Shown: positions 52,297-61,838, counted from the stretch's first letter. The stretch is 64,000 nucleotides of DNA from Bacillus thuringiensis (GCF_022095615.2 NZ_CP155559.1:1547501-1611500); one strand, 5' to 3'. Program-made: numbers and translations. Notes: a model not told the origin generated them from the sequence alone.

Positions 52297-52572
52297 ATGA
52301 ATACGTCACCAATTATAGATATTTTTCAAACCTTTTTTTATAAAGGGGTTATGATTTTAATGCCGGTTGCCGGCGTAAGTATGATTGTCGTTATTATTAT
52401 CGCTGTCATTATGGCGATGATGCAAATTCAAGAGCAAACGCTGACGTTTTTACCAAAAATGGCGAGTATCGTACTCGTTATTATCATTTTAGGTCCGTGG
52501 ATGTTTCAAGAGTTAACGACGCTTATTTTAGATTTATTTGATAAAATCCCATCGCTATTGCGTTCGTACTAA
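52297..52572 (+). CDS. fliQ: Export gate protein FliQ
   Basis: A 91-residue protein with two membrane segments and the conserved MMQIQEQTLTFLPKMASI stretch between them. It forms the gate helix bundle. AGGAGTC precedes the ATG. Confidence 0.93.
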   Translation: MNTSPIIDIFQTFFYKGVMILMPVAGVSMIVVIIIAVIMAMMQIQEQTLTFLPKMASIVLVIIILGPWMFQELTTLILDLFDKIPSLLRSY

Positions 52573-52587
52573 GATAGGTGAACTGAA

Positions 52588-53349
52588 ATGAATATGGAAT
52601 TATGGGTGGCGACGTTTTTTGCGTTTTGCCGCATTACTTCATTTTTATATTTTTTACCGTTTTTCTCAGGGCGATCCATTCCAGCGATGGCGAAGGTTAC
52701 AGTTGGACTTGCTCTTTCGATTACAGTTGCCGATCAAGTTGATGTCTCTCACATAAAGACAACTTGGGACGTTGCAGCTTATGCAGGTACGCAAATTGTA
52801 ATTGGCTTATCACTTTCAAAAATTGTAGAAATGCTCTGGAATATTCCAAAAATGGCAGGACATATTTTAGACTTTGATATCGGTTTATCACAGGCGAGTT
52901 TGTTTGATGTAAATGCAGGTTCACAGTCTACTTTACTTTCAACCATTTTTGATATATTTTTTCTCATTATTTTTATTTCACTTGGAGGCATTAATTATTT
53001 CGTTGCCACGATTTTAAAGTCGTTTCAATATACAGAGGCGATTTCAAAATTGCTGACGACTAGTTTTTTAGATAGTCTACTCGCAACGTTATTATTTGCG
53101 ATAACATCAGCGGTTGAAATTGCTCTTCCGCTTATGGGAAGTTTGTTCATCATTAACTTTGTTTTAATTTTAATCGCAAAAAACGCTCCGCAATTAAACG
53201 TTTTTATGAATGCGTATGTCATTAAAATCACATGTGGTATTTTGTTTATTGCGATGAGTGTACCGATGCTCGGTTATGTGTTTAAAAATATGACGGACGT
53301 ATTGCTTGAGGAATATACGAAACTATTTAACTTTTTCTTAACGAAGTAG
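52588..53349 (+). CDS. fliR: Export gate protein FliR
   Basis: A 253-residue protein with about six segments and the FliR pattern (FCRITSFLYFLPFFSGRSIPAMAKV, then GHILDFDIGLSQASLFD). It completes the FliPQR pore. AGATAGGTG is upstream. It is 10 bp before flhB. Confidence 0.95.
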   Translation: MNMELWVATFFAFCRITSFLYFLPFFSGRSIPAMAKVTVGLALSITVADQVDVSHIKTTWDVAAYAGTQIVIGLSLSKIVEMLWNIPKMAGHILDFDIGLSQASLFDVNAGSQSTLLSTIFDIFFLIIFISLGGINYFVATILKSFQYTEAISKLLTTSFLDSLLATLLFAITSAVEIALPLMGSLFIINFVLILIAKNAPQLNVFMNAYVIKITCGILFIAMSVPMLGYVFKNMTDVLLEEYTKLFNFFLTK

Positions 53350-53359
53350 GGGGACGCGC

Positions 53360-54406
53360 ATGGCAAAGGATAATAAAACAGAAAAGGCCACCCCGCAGAA
53401 GCGTAAGAAATCGCGTGAAGAAGGGAATATTGCCCGGAGTAAAGATTTAAATAATTTATTTTCCATACTAGTATTAGCAGTTGTTGTTTACTTTTTCGGA
53501 GATTGGCTCGGTTATGAGATTGCAAACTCTGTAGCAGTACTGTTTAATCAAATTGGAAAAAATACAGATTCAACACAGTATTTTTATTTAATGGGTATTT
53601 TATTACTAAAAGTATCAGCGCCGATATTAATACTCGTATACGCTTTTCATTTATTTAATTATATGATTCAAGTCGGTTTCTTATTTTCTTCTAAAGTCAT
53701 TAAGCCGAAAGCGTCACGTATTAATCCAAAAAACTATTTTACGAGATTGTTTAGTCGGAAAAGTTTAGTAGATATTTTGAAATCACTATTTTATATGGGA
53801 TTAATCGGTTACGTCGCTTACATTCTGTTTAAAAAGAATTTAGAGAAGATCGTGAGTATGATTGGATTTAACTGGACTGCGTCACTTACTGAAATTATTA
53901 GGCAAATTAAATTTATCTTTTTAGCTATTTTAATTATATTAATCGTTCTTTCTATTATTGACTTTATTTATCAAAAATGGGAGTACGAACAAGATATTAA
54001 GATGAAAAAAGAAGAAGTAAAAAGGGAGCATAAAGATAATGAAGGGGACCCGCAAGTAAAGGGGAAACGAAAAAACTTTATGCATGCGATCTTGCAAGGG
54101 ACAATTGCGAAAAAGATGGATGGTGCAACGTTTATTGTAAACAACCCGACTCATATTTCGGTCGTACTTCGGTACAATAAACAGGTTGATGCAGCACCAA
54201 TTGTCGTTGCAAAAGGGGAAGATGAGCTCGCATTATATATACGAACGCTTGCCCGTGAACAAGAAATACCAATGGTGGAAAACCGTCCGCTTGCTCGTTC
54301 TTTATATTATCAAGTCGAGGAAGATGAGACGATTCCAGAAGATTTATACGTAGCTGTAATTGAAGTTATGCGCTATTTAATTCAAACGAATGAACTTGAA
54401 GTATAA
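53360..54406 (+). CDS. flhB: Export switch protein FlhB
   Basis: A 348-residue protein with a KTEKATPQKRKKSREEGNIARS N-terminus, four segments and a cytoplasmic domain containing the autocleavage site NPTH, with cleavage expected between N262 and P263. It switches export from hook to filament substrates together with FliK. GGGGGACG precedes the ATG. Confidence 0.96.
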   Translation: MAKDNKTEKATPQKRKKSREEGNIARSKDLNNLFSILVLAVVVYFFGDWLGYEIANSVAVLFNQIGKNTDSTQYFYLMGILLLKVSAPILILVYAFHLFNYMIQVGFLFSSKVIKPKASRINPKNYFTRLFSRKSLVDILKSLFYMGLIGYVAYILFKKNLEKIVSMIGFNWTASLTEIIRQIKFIFLAILIILIVLSIIDFIYQKWEYEQDIKMKKEEVKREHKDNEGDPQVKGKRKNFMHAILQGTIAKKMDGATFIVNNPTHISVVLRYNKQVDAAPIVVAKGEDELALYIRTLAREQEIPMVENRPLARSLYYQVEEDETIPEDLYVAVIEVMRYLIQTNELEV

Positions 54407-54430
54407 TAGCGCGGTTGGAGGAGATCTCTT

Positions 54431-56497
54431 GTGTTTAAGATAGATTCTGCAAGAACCTATTTTTCTATCTTTTTAGCAGCGTCATTCGTAGTGGCGCTCT
54501 TAATTCCACTTCCACCATTTATACTTGATATCGTTATCGTTTTTTTACTAAGTATGTCAGTGCTTATTTATATGCGAGCAACAAGTATTAACGAGTGGGA
54601 TGAATTAAAGTCATTTCCGACGATGTTGTTATTAATCGGGATTTTCCGCGTATCGATTAACGTATCGACGACGCGAGCGATTTTGACAGACGGAAATGCG
54701 GGGCATGTTATTGAAGAGTTCGGTCAGTTTGTAATTGGCGGGAACTTATTAATTGGTATCGTTATTTTCATAGTATTAATCATATTCCAGTTTATCGTTG
54801 CAAACGGTGCGTCACGTACAGCTGAAGTTGCAGCACGTTTTACACTTGATTCTTTACCCGGGAAACAAATGTCAATCGATGCGGATTTAAACCAGCGTAT
54901 TATTACTGAAAAAGATGCACAGGCAAAACGAAAAAAATTAAATATGGAAACAGAGTTTTACGGGGCGATGGATGGTGCCGGGAAGTTCATTAAAGGGGAC
55001 GTTATTTTCGGGATCGTCATTTTATTCGTAAACATTATTTTCGGTTTAATTGTCGGCATAATGCAGCAAGGAATGAGTTTTGCTGAAGCAGCTATTCACT
55101 ATACACAGCTAACTGTCGGTGACGGAATCGTAAACCAAATCGGTTCGTTAATGCTTGCGATTTCAACAGGTATTATCGTAACGCGTGTATTTGATGGCTC
55201 AGCGGATACAGTAACAGAAGGAATATTTAAAGAGTTATTAGCACATGAAGTCGTTGTATATGCGCTTGGTGGTTTATTTATTGCGATGGGTATTTTCACG
55301 CCGCTACCATTTCTACCATTCGCACTCGTTGGTGGAACAATTATCTTCTTAGGAATTCGCAATAAAAACCGAATAAAGAAAGAAAAAGAAGACGAGCTTC
55401 AAAAAGAATTAGAAATGATTCAAGGCGAAGATGAGCAGCTGCAACAAGTGGAAGATTCATTCGGAGTATTTACAGATAAATATCCAATTATAGTAGAGCT
55501 CGGTTTAGATTTAGCAGCCCTTGTAAAGCAGAAGATTAACGGGGAAACAGCTCGTGATAAAGTTGTTCTTATGAGGAAGTCCATTATTACCGACCTTGGT
55601 ATTAACGTTCCTGGCATTAACTTTAAAGATAATACGAGTTTTAGACCACGCGGACGTTACATTATTCGTATTAAAGGTGCGAAGGCAGCTGAAGGTGTTT
55701 TAAAATCAGGTTATTTATTAGCACTGAAAACACCGAATGTAATGGCAGATTTAGATGCAGAACCAGCGAAAGATCCAATTTTCGGTGAAGATGGATATTG
55801 GATTTTAGAGCATATGGTACAAGATGCACAAATGAAAGGCTATCAAGTATTAGAGCCGCTTAGCATATTAATTACACATTTAGATGTTGTCGTTAGACGC
55901 AATCTTCATGAGTTAATTCAGCGTCAACATGTAAAGGACTTAATTAACTCACTTGAAAATGATAACGGCGTTTTATTAGAAGAGATTAAGAAGAAAGAAA
56001 TCGACTTATCACTCGTTCAAAATGTTATTAAACAATTGCTAAAAGAAGGTATTTCTATTCGTGATTTACCAACTATTATCGAAGGTATTATTGACGGAAA
56101 AGAAATTTATCAAAATCATGTAGACGGTGTAACGTCATTCGTCCGTGAATGTATTTCAAAAGTGATTTGTGAAAATGCGAAGAATCCTGACGGTAAAATA
56201 TATGCGGCGCTCTTCTCCGATTCAATCGAGTTAGATGCAGACGTTGTGAACAATTCCTATCAAGGTTACTTATTAAACTGGGATTTAGATTTAGAAACAC
56301 GTGTTGTTGAACAAGTACAACGCGTATTTAAACAAGCTCGTTTAATGGGAAGAGAACCAGTATTATTAACGCGTAGAAAAGATTTCAGGTTTGCGATTGT
56401 AAGACTTCTTGAGCGTTATCAAGTAGAAGCGCAAGTACTTTGTATTAGCGAATTAGCACCAGAAATTGTTGTAGATCAAATTGCCTATATTGAATAG
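54431..56497 (+). CDS. flhA: Export gate protein FlhA
   Basis: A 688-residue protein with about eight segments in the first 330 residues. The FHIPEP signature is around GASRTAEVAARFTLDSLPGK, and a large cytoplasmic ring domain follows. It forms the nonameric export ring. The start is GTG with TTGGAGGAG upstream. Confidence 0.96.
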   Translation: MFKIDSARTYFSIFLAASFVVALLIPLPPFILDIVIVFLLSMSVLIYMRATSINEWDELKSFPTMLLLIGIFRVSINVSTTRAILTDGNAGHVIEEFGQFVIGGNLLIGIVIFIVLIIFQFIVANGASRTAEVAARFTLDSLPGKQMSIDADLNQRIITEKDAQAKRKKLNMETEFYGAMDGAGKFIKGDVIFGIVILFVNIIFGLIVGIMQQGMSFAEAAIHYTQLTVGDGIVNQIGSLMLAISTGIIVTRVFDGSADTVTEGIFKELLAHEVVVYALGGLFIAMGIFTPLPFLPFALVGGTIIFLGIRNKNRIKKEKEDELQKELEMIQGEDEQLQQVEDSFGVFTDKYPIIVELGLDLAALVKQKINGETARDKVVLMRKSIITDLGINVPGINFKDNTSFRPRGRYIIRIKGAKAAEGVLKSGYLLALKTPNVMADLDAEPAKDPIFGEDGYWILEHMVQDAQMKGYQVLEPLSILITHLDVVVRRNLHELIQRQHVKDLINSLENDNGVLLEEIKKKEIDLSLVQNVIKQLLKEGISIRDLPTIIEGIIDGKEIYQNHVDGVTSFVRECISKVICENAKNPDGKIYAALFSDSIELDADVVNNSYQGYLLNWDLDLETRVVEQVQRVFKQARLMGREPVLLTRRKDFRFAIVRLLERYQVEAQVLCISELAPEIVVDQIAYIE

Positions 56498-56511
56498 TAG
56501 GGGGTGAAGTA

Positions 56512-57822
56512 ATGGAAAGTACAGAAAAGAAAGAAGCGTTAATGCGAATAAAAGCAGCTTCGAAAAATGAATTGTATCGAAAGTTATTTGACCAATATGG
56601 TACAGATTATTATTACGTTGTCGATGAAAGTGTAAAACGAAATATCCCGTTTTTTTGGAAAAAGAATTATGAAATGTTAGTTGCTTTTCCAGAGGATAAA
56701 CAGGAAGAAGAACAAGAAGTCACAACTCAATTTCATGAACAATTAATGGATGTTGTAAATGATCCTTCAGAACAAATTGTGAAGGCGAACGGAATTCAAT
56801 CGGTACTGCACAATTTAGAAAACGTGACGACTCCTATGTCATACGCAGCGATGCAAACAGGAAATAGTGAAGAATGGGCAAGAAAGAAAGAAAAACTATT
56901 AAAGCTGTTTGAAAAAGGTATCGTCGTTGTGAAACAGACGGAAGAAACGAAAGTAACGAAAAAGCAAAAAGCTGTGAAAAAAGTTGTTCCGGTCAAGAAA
57001 GAAGAAGTGGTTGTAAAAAAAGAAAACCAAGAATCTGTACCGTTTATTATTCAAAAAGTAATTCGCATGCTAGAGCAAAACGATGTAGAACAATACTTCA
57101 TTCATGCATATGCTGAGAAGTTAAAAGTGAAGTTTGAGAATGCAACGATGATTACAGAAGAAGAAGTGATCGGATACATATTGGAAGATATGAGATCCCA
57201 TTTCAACACGGAAAACGTTTTTGAAAAAGAAGTGCAAACAATTGCATTAATCGGTCCAACTGGAGTTGGAAAAACGACGACACTTGCGAAAATGGCATGG
57301 CAGTTTCACGGTAAGAAAAAAACGGTTGGTTTTATTACGACAGACCATTCACGTATTGGGACAGTGCAGCAACTGCAAGATTACGTAAAAACAATGGGAT
57401 TTGAAGTAATTGCTGTTCGTGATGAAGCTGCAATGACAAGAGCGCTTACGTATTTTAAAGAAGAAGCGCGCGTCGATTATATTTTAATTGATACAGCTGG
57501 GAAAAATTATCGTGCGTCAGAAACAGTAGAAGAAATGATTGAAACGATGGGACAAGTAGAGCCAGATTATATTTGTTTAACGTTATCAGCTTCGATGAAA
57601 AGTAAAGATATGATTGAAATCATTACGAACTTTAAAGATATTCATATTGATGGTATCGTATTTACGAAATTTGATGAAACAGCTAGTAGTGGTGAATTGT
57701 TGAAAATTCCAGCAGTATCATCAGCTCCAATTGTATTAATGACAGACGGACAAGACGTGAAGCAACATATACATATCGCTACAGCTGAACATTTAGCGAA
57801 ACAAATGTTGCAAACATCATAG
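56512..57822 (+). CDS. flhF: SRP-like GTPase FlhF
   Basis: A 436-residue protein with a basic N-terminal region and an NG GTPase domain from about 190. It has G1 LIGPTGVGKTTTLAKMAW, the I-box and DTAGKNYR, and it ends in SSAPIVLMTDGQ. It positions flagella and acts with FlhG, which is not found after it here. AGGGGGTG precedes the ATG. Confidence 0.93.
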   Translation: MESTEKKEALMRIKAASKNELYRKLFDQYGTDYYYVVDESVKRNIPFFWKKNYEMLVAFPEDKQEEEQEVTTQFHEQLMDVVNDPSEQIVKANGIQSVLHNLENVTTPMSYAAMQTGNSEEWARKKEKLLKLFEKGIVVVKQTEETKVTKKQKAVKKVVPVKKEEVVVKKENQESVPFIIQKVIRMLEQNDVEQYFIHAYAEKLKVKFENATMITEEEVIGYILEDMRSHFNTENVFEKEVQTIALIGPTGVGKTTTLAKMAWQFHGKKKTVGFITTDHSRIGTVQQLQDYVKTMGFEVIAVRDEAAMTRALTYFKEEARVDYILIDTAGKNYRASETVEEMIETMGQVEPDYICLTLSASMKSKDMIEIITNFKDIHIDGIVFTKFDETASSGELLKIPAVSSAPIVLMTDGQDVKQHIHIATAEHLAKQMLQTS

Positions 57823-57836
57823 AAAAGAGGTGAAGG

Positions 57837-57854
57837 ATAAGGCAACTGCCTTAT
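57837..57854 (+). promoter_or_regulatory. Hairpin between the Shine-Dalgarno and the start codon of flgG
   Basis: ATAAGGC-AACT-GCCTTAT has perfect 7-bp arms. It starts right after AAGAGGTGAAGG and ends 10 bases before the ATG. The raw spacing to the ribosome site would be too long without folding. Confidence 0.65.
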
Positions 57855-57864
57855 TCAAACGAGT

Positions 57865-58638
57865 ATGAACGGTCTTTATATAGGTTCTATGGGTATGATG
57901 AATTACATGCAGCGTATTAATGTTCATTCGAATAACGTTGCAAATGCTCAAACGACAGGATTTAAAGCAGAAAATATGACTTCTAAAGTATTTGATGTAC
58001 AAGACACATATCGCCGCGGAGATGGGGCTGTGACAAATATCGGTTCGGTCGATTACGCTGTAGTTCCAGCCGCAACACATGTGAACTTAGTACAAGGAAA
58101 TATACAAATGACAAATAGTGCTACAGATTTCTTTTTAGATGACGGTACGTCTGGCGCAGCTTCGTTTTTCGTTACATCTAAAAATAATGAAACGTTTTTA
58201 ACGAGAGACGGTAGTTTTACATTAAATAGTGATCGTTATCTGCAAACAACTTCAGGTGCTTTCGTAATGGGTGAGAATAATGAACGTATTCGTATTCCAG
58301 AAGGAGCAAAGGTAGCTGTACAAGCAGACGGTACGTTATATGATGCGGTGACGCAAAATAATATTGCTCGCCTGCAAACAAAAACAGTAGGTGCAGAAGC
58401 GAATAATCGTCTCGTACAAAGAGAGAACAAAAGCTTTACTCTAGCAGAAGGAAACATTGCTGATTTACCGAACGGGGTAGGGACAGTAAAAAATTATATG
58501 CTAGAAAATTCAAATGTAGATATGACGAAAGAGATGGCTGATCTTATGACAGATCAAAAAATGATTTCAGCATCACAACGCGTTATGACTTCATTTGATA
58601 AAATTTATGAAAAAGAAGCGAATGAAATATTGAGATAG
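57865..58638 (+). CDS. flgG: Distal rod / basal-body protein FlgG
   Basis: A 257-residue rod protein. It has the N-terminal MNGLYIGSMGMMNYMQRINVHSNNVANAQTTGFKAE motif and the C-terminal NSNVDMTKEMADLMTDQKMISASQRVMTSFDKIYEKE. It could be named FlgF or FlhO/FlhP in some schemes. No in-frame ATG, GTG or TTG lies upstream before a stop, so the start is forced. A terminator ends the whole export operon. Confidence 0.88.
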   Translation: MNGLYIGSMGMMNYMQRINVHSNNVANAQTTGFKAENMTSKVFDVQDTYRRGDGAVTNIGSVDYAVVPAATHVNLVQGNIQMTNSATDFFLDDGTSGAASFFVTSKNNETFLTRDGSFTLNSDRYLQTTSGAFVMGENNERIRIPEGAKVAVQADGTLYDAVTQNNIARLQTKTVGAEANNRLVQRENKSFTLAEGNIADLPNGVGTVKNYMLENSNVDMTKEMADLMTDQKMISASQRVMTSFDKIYEKEANEILR

Positions 58639-58639
58639 G

Positions 58640-58667
58640 AGACTCCCGCTAGTGGGAGTCTTTTTTA
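58640..58667 (+). terminator. Terminator of the fliN-flgG operon
   Basis: An 8-bp perfect stem (AGACTCCC / GGGAGTCT) followed by T6. Confidence 0.9.
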
Positions 58668-58690
58668 TTATTGCTTTTATTGCAGTTACA

Positions 58691-58727
58691 GCATAAAATG
58701 ATATTGATAATCATTATCATTTTATGC
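58691..58727. promoter_or_regulatory. 37-bp palindrome with a perfect Fur box
   Basis: GCATAAAATGATA and TATCATTTTATGC are perfect 13-bp arms around an 11-bp centre. TGATAATCATTATCA at 58705-58719 is the exact 7-1-7 Fur box. It lies about 80 bp upstream of the monooxygenase start. Confidence 0.85.
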
Positions 58728-58807
58728 ACTTCTATAGGAATGGAATTTCATAATGACAGTAACATTTATTTAACTAAGTGAATTAAAAACAAGGGGATGG
58801 TGTGTAT

Positions 58808-60106
58808 ATGTCTATAAAAAAACAACTTTGCATTGGGTTATGTTTAATTTCTAGAAAGAAAGAGCAAGAAAGTGAGTTTAATTCGGGAATTGAAGAGCAA
58901 GTAGAGTTAGCGAAACAGGCAGAAAAGGCTAAGTTAGATTTTGTTTTTAAAGCAGATTATTTAGTGGCGCACCCGGATTTAATTGCTCGTAATAAAGGGA
59001 ATGTCATTTTAGATCCGACGTTATTGTTTACTGCTATTGCTTATGCAACAGAAAAAATTGGAGTCGTTACGACTGCGTCAACTTCGTTTTACCCACCATA
59101 TATATTAGCGAGGCAATTACAATCTTTACACTGGATTAGTAATGGCCGAGTTGGTTGGAATATTGTCACATCCATTGATGGGGCTGAAAATTTTGGTGAG
59201 GAAGGGATGCCATCATCTGAGGAACGATACGCGAAAGCGGCAGAGTGTACAGCGTTAGTAAGAAATCTTTGGGGAAGTCATCCTAATGAAGTATTGAAAG
59301 TAGATAACCCTGATGTGATTAGAAAGATGGTAAAGCCTATCGAGCATAATGGTAAATACTTTAAGGTGAAAGGTCCACTTAATATTCCGCAGCACATTTC
59401 AGGAGAAATGCCATTATTTCAAGCAGGTGCTTCAGAGTCAGGCCGGAATTTCGCTGCTTCTGTTGCGGATGCAATTTTTGCTGCAACGCCAGATGTAGAG
59501 TCAGGGATGGAACTGCGCCAAGATTTAAGAAGAAGAGCAAAACAGCATGGCCGAAAGCAAGATGATATACGTGTATTGCCTGGATTATATTTCTTTATAG
59601 GTGATACATATGAAGAAGCATTAGAAATGCATAGGCTAGCTCATCAACATCTTACAAAAGAGAAGAGATATGCGTTACTTGAAATGGTTCTCGGATTAAA
59701 TGCTAGAGGGATTCCACTAGAAAGTAAGATTACGGAAGAGATGCTGCCAAGTCAGGATCAAACTGTTCGCAGTAAAACACATGCCGAATTATTACGGAAC
59801 TTCATCATTAAAAATGAACCAACCCTTGAACAAATACTAGAACGACCAGAAGTTGTTGGCTCCGCTCATTGGGTTGCGGTTGGTATAGCACAAGACGTTG
59901 CGAAGCAAATTATGGATAGGTTTGAGGCAGGAGCGTTAGATGGATTTATTGCTATTCCAGGAGGACCTCCAAAGTCATTGGATCTATTCTTAAGTAGGGT
60001 CATTCCTTTATTTGTGAAGGCCGGTGTATTTAGGGAAGAGTATACAGGTTCTACTTTACGGGAGCATTTAGAGGGACATACCTCAAAAACATTGCAGTTA
60101 AAATAA
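58808..60106 (+). CDS. LLM-class flavin-dependent monooxygenase (NtaA/DszA type)
   Basis: A 432-residue luciferase-like enzyme of the nitrilotriacetate/dibenzothiophene monooxygenase branch. It uses reduced FMN to oxidise a chelator or organosulfur compound. Visible motifs are ASTSFYPPYILARQLQSLHWISNGRVGWNIVTS and PLFQAGASESGRNFAA. The Fur box upstream suggests it is induced by iron lack and may release iron from or recycle a chelator. AAGGGGATGG supports the ATG at 58808. Confidence 0.87.
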   Translation: MSIKKQLCIGLCLISRKKEQESEFNSGIEEQVELAKQAEKAKLDFVFKADYLVAHPDLIARNKGNVILDPTLLFTAIAYATEKIGVVTTASTSFYPPYILARQLQSLHWISNGRVGWNIVTSIDGAENFGEEGMPSSEERYAKAAECTALVRNLWGSHPNEVLKVDNPDVIRKMVKPIEHNGKYFKVKGPLNIPQHISGEMPLFQAGASESGRNFAASVADAIFAATPDVESGMELRQDLRRRAKQHGRKQDDIRVLPGLYFFIGDTYEEALEMHRLAHQHLTKEKRYALLEMVLGLNARGIPLESKITEEMLPSQDQTVRSKTHAELLRNFIIKNEPTLEQILERPEVVGSAHWVAVGIAQDVAKQIMDRFEAGALDGFIAIPGGPPKSLDLFLSRVIPLFVKAGVFREEYTGSTLREHLEGHTSKTLQLK

Positions 60107-60122
60107 CAGGAGTGTTACGTGC

Positions 60123-60151
60123 AAAAAGCCTTTCATAAGAAGGCTTTTTAT
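60123..60151 (+). terminator. Terminator of the monooxygenase gene
   Basis: A 10-bp stem (AAAAAGCCTT / AAGGCTTTTT) followed by ATTTTTTG. Confidence 0.88.
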
Positions 60152-60179
60152 TTTTTGAATAAAATTTCAGAATTATCAA

Positions 60180-60232
60180 TTGACTTTATAGGTCTGTTTT
60201 TTTATATTAGTAGGTATACTAATAACTACTAA
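60180..60232 (+). promoter_or_regulatory. Promoter and candidate operator of the trmB-azlCD operon
   Basis: TTGACT (60180-60185), a 17-bp spacer and TATATT (60203-60208). From 60207 come the half-sites TTAGTA, TACTAA and TACTAA, each 10 bp apart and so on one DNA face; the first two form a palindrome. Confidence 0.7.
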
Positions 60233-60283
60233 CATACATGCATCGTTTTGAAATGAGAGTTATATAGATTGTGAGGGGTACTG

Positions 60284-61120
60284 ATGGATGAAATTATAAA
60301 GGAATTACAAAAGTTAGGTTTTTCCCAGTACGAATGTAAAGCGTATATTGGACTATTAAAACATTCTCCAGTAACAGGGTATGAAGTGAGTAAACAGACA
60401 GGAGTACCTCGTTCTATGATTTATGAAGTGCTCGGTAAATTGATGGATAAAGGAGCGGTGCATATCGTTCCGTCAGAACCGGTGAAATATGTACCGGTAC
60501 CAGCTACCGAATTAATGAATCGAATGCGAAAAGATTTTGAGAAGTCCTTTGAATTTTTAGATGAGAAATTAAATTGTTTAGAACAAGAGCGACAAATAGA
60601 TGTAATTTCGCATATTCGCTCAAATGATCGTGTTTTAAAAGAAATATGCAATATAATTAGTAGAGCGAAGGAAGAGCTATGGATTTCTGTATGGGAAGAT
60701 CAAGTGCATGAAATTGAGCCATATATTCATCAAAAGGAAGAGGAAGGCGTACATATATTTTCAATCTTATTCGGTGCTCCGGATACAACAATAGGCGCGA
60801 CATTTCACCATAATTATATGACGCCCCACGTTGTTGAAAAGAGAATGGGTGGTCATTTAACTGTTATCGCGCGTGATGGAGAGGAAGTATTAATTGCGAA
60901 CTTCTCAAATGATAGTACTTCATGGGCGGTTACAACGTATGACCCAGCTTTAGTTCTCGTTGCTACAGAGTATGTGCGACACGATATTATGGTTGAAGAA
61001 ATCACGAAGGAATTTGGTGCGGATAAGTTAGATACGTTATGGCGTGAAAATATAGATTTAGTTCATGTCGTAACAGGAAAACGAACTTTAGAAGGAATGG
61101 AGGATGACACGGATGAGTAA
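60284..61120 (+). CDS. TrmB-family transcriptional regulator
   Basis: A 278-residue regulator. The N-terminal winged helix (LQKLGFSQYECKAYIGLLKHSPVTGYEVSKQTGVPRSMIYEVLG) and C-terminal ligand domain (about 110-260) are typical of TrmB. It overlaps azlC by eight bases, so it probably controls the AzlCD exporter and itself. GTGAGGGG precedes the ATG. The ligand is unknown; a branched-chain amino acid or related compound is the natural guess. Confidence 0.85.
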   Translation: MDEIIKELQKLGFSQYECKAYIGLLKHSPVTGYEVSKQTGVPRSMIYEVLGKLMDKGAVHIVPSEPVKYVPVPATELMNRMRKDFEKSFEFLDEKLNCLEQERQIDVISHIRSNDRVLKEICNIISRAKEELWISVWEDQVHEIEPYIHQKEEEGVHIFSILFGAPDTTIGATFHHNYMTPHVVEKRMGGHLTVIARDGEEVLIANFSNDSTSWAVTTYDPALVLVATEYVRHDIMVEEITKEFGADKLDTLWRENIDLVHVVTGKRTLEGMEDDTDE

Positions 61121-61838
61121 AGCTCAGGCACATGTAGCTTTGCAGAGCGAGGATACATTTCAGCAAGGAGTAAAAGATTGCTTACCAACTGTATTTGGAT
61201 ATTTGAGCATCGGTATAGCAGCTGGTGTTATTGCAAAAACAGCAGGTTTTTCCATCATTGAAATTGCGTTTATGTCCACTTTAATTTATGCAGGTTCTGC
61301 CCAATTTATATTAGCTGGTATGTATGCAGCTGGTGCACCTGCTTCTGCAATTATTTTCACCGTATTTTTTGTTAATTTACGCCATTTATTAATGAGTGCA
61401 GCGCTTGCGCCGTATTTTACGAAAATTCCTCTATTTAAAAACTTAATCATCGGTTCGCAAATTACGGATGAAACTTTCGGCGTTGCAGTTCAGCATGCAG
61501 CGCAAAAAGGATATTTAGGTGAAAGATGGATGATCGGGCTTAACGTAACAGCGTATTTAAATTGGATTCTTGCTACCATTATTGGCGGTCTATTTGGTGA
61601 ATGGATACCAGACCCGCATACGTACGGGATGGATTATGCATTACCAGCGATGTTTATCGGATTATTTGTACTTCAGCTCATAAGTAGTAAACCGAAACTA
61701 GCAATTCACCTTACTGTTGCAATTGTAGCGATTATGATTGCATACGTTTCACACTTATTTATGCCTGATAGTATAGCGGTTATTATTGCAACACTATTAG
61801 CTGCGACGATTGGAGTGGTGATTGAAAAATGGAAATGA
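61113..61838 (+). CDS. azlC: AzlC-type branched-chain amino acid exporter, large subunit
   Basis: A 241-residue membrane protein with about five segments and the AzlC signature (GVKDCLPTVFGYLSIGIAAGVIAKTAGFS, FFVNLRHLLMSAALAPYF). It exports branched-chain amino acids or analogues with AzlD. The ATG at 61113 has GGAGG nine bases upstream; the earlier ATG at 61104 touches it. It overlaps both neighbours. Confidence 0.9.
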   Translation: MSKAQAHVALQSEDTFQQGVKDCLPTVFGYLSIGIAAGVIAKTAGFSIIEIAFMSTLIYAGSAQFILAGMYAAGAPASAIIFTVFFVNLRHLLMSAALAPYFTKIPLFKNLIIGSQITDETFGVAVQHAAQKGYLGERWMIGLNVTAYLNWILATIIGGLFGEWIPDPHTYGMDYALPAMFIGLFVLQLISSKPKLAIHLTVAIVAIMIAYVSHLFMPDSIAVIIATLLAATIGVVIEKWK

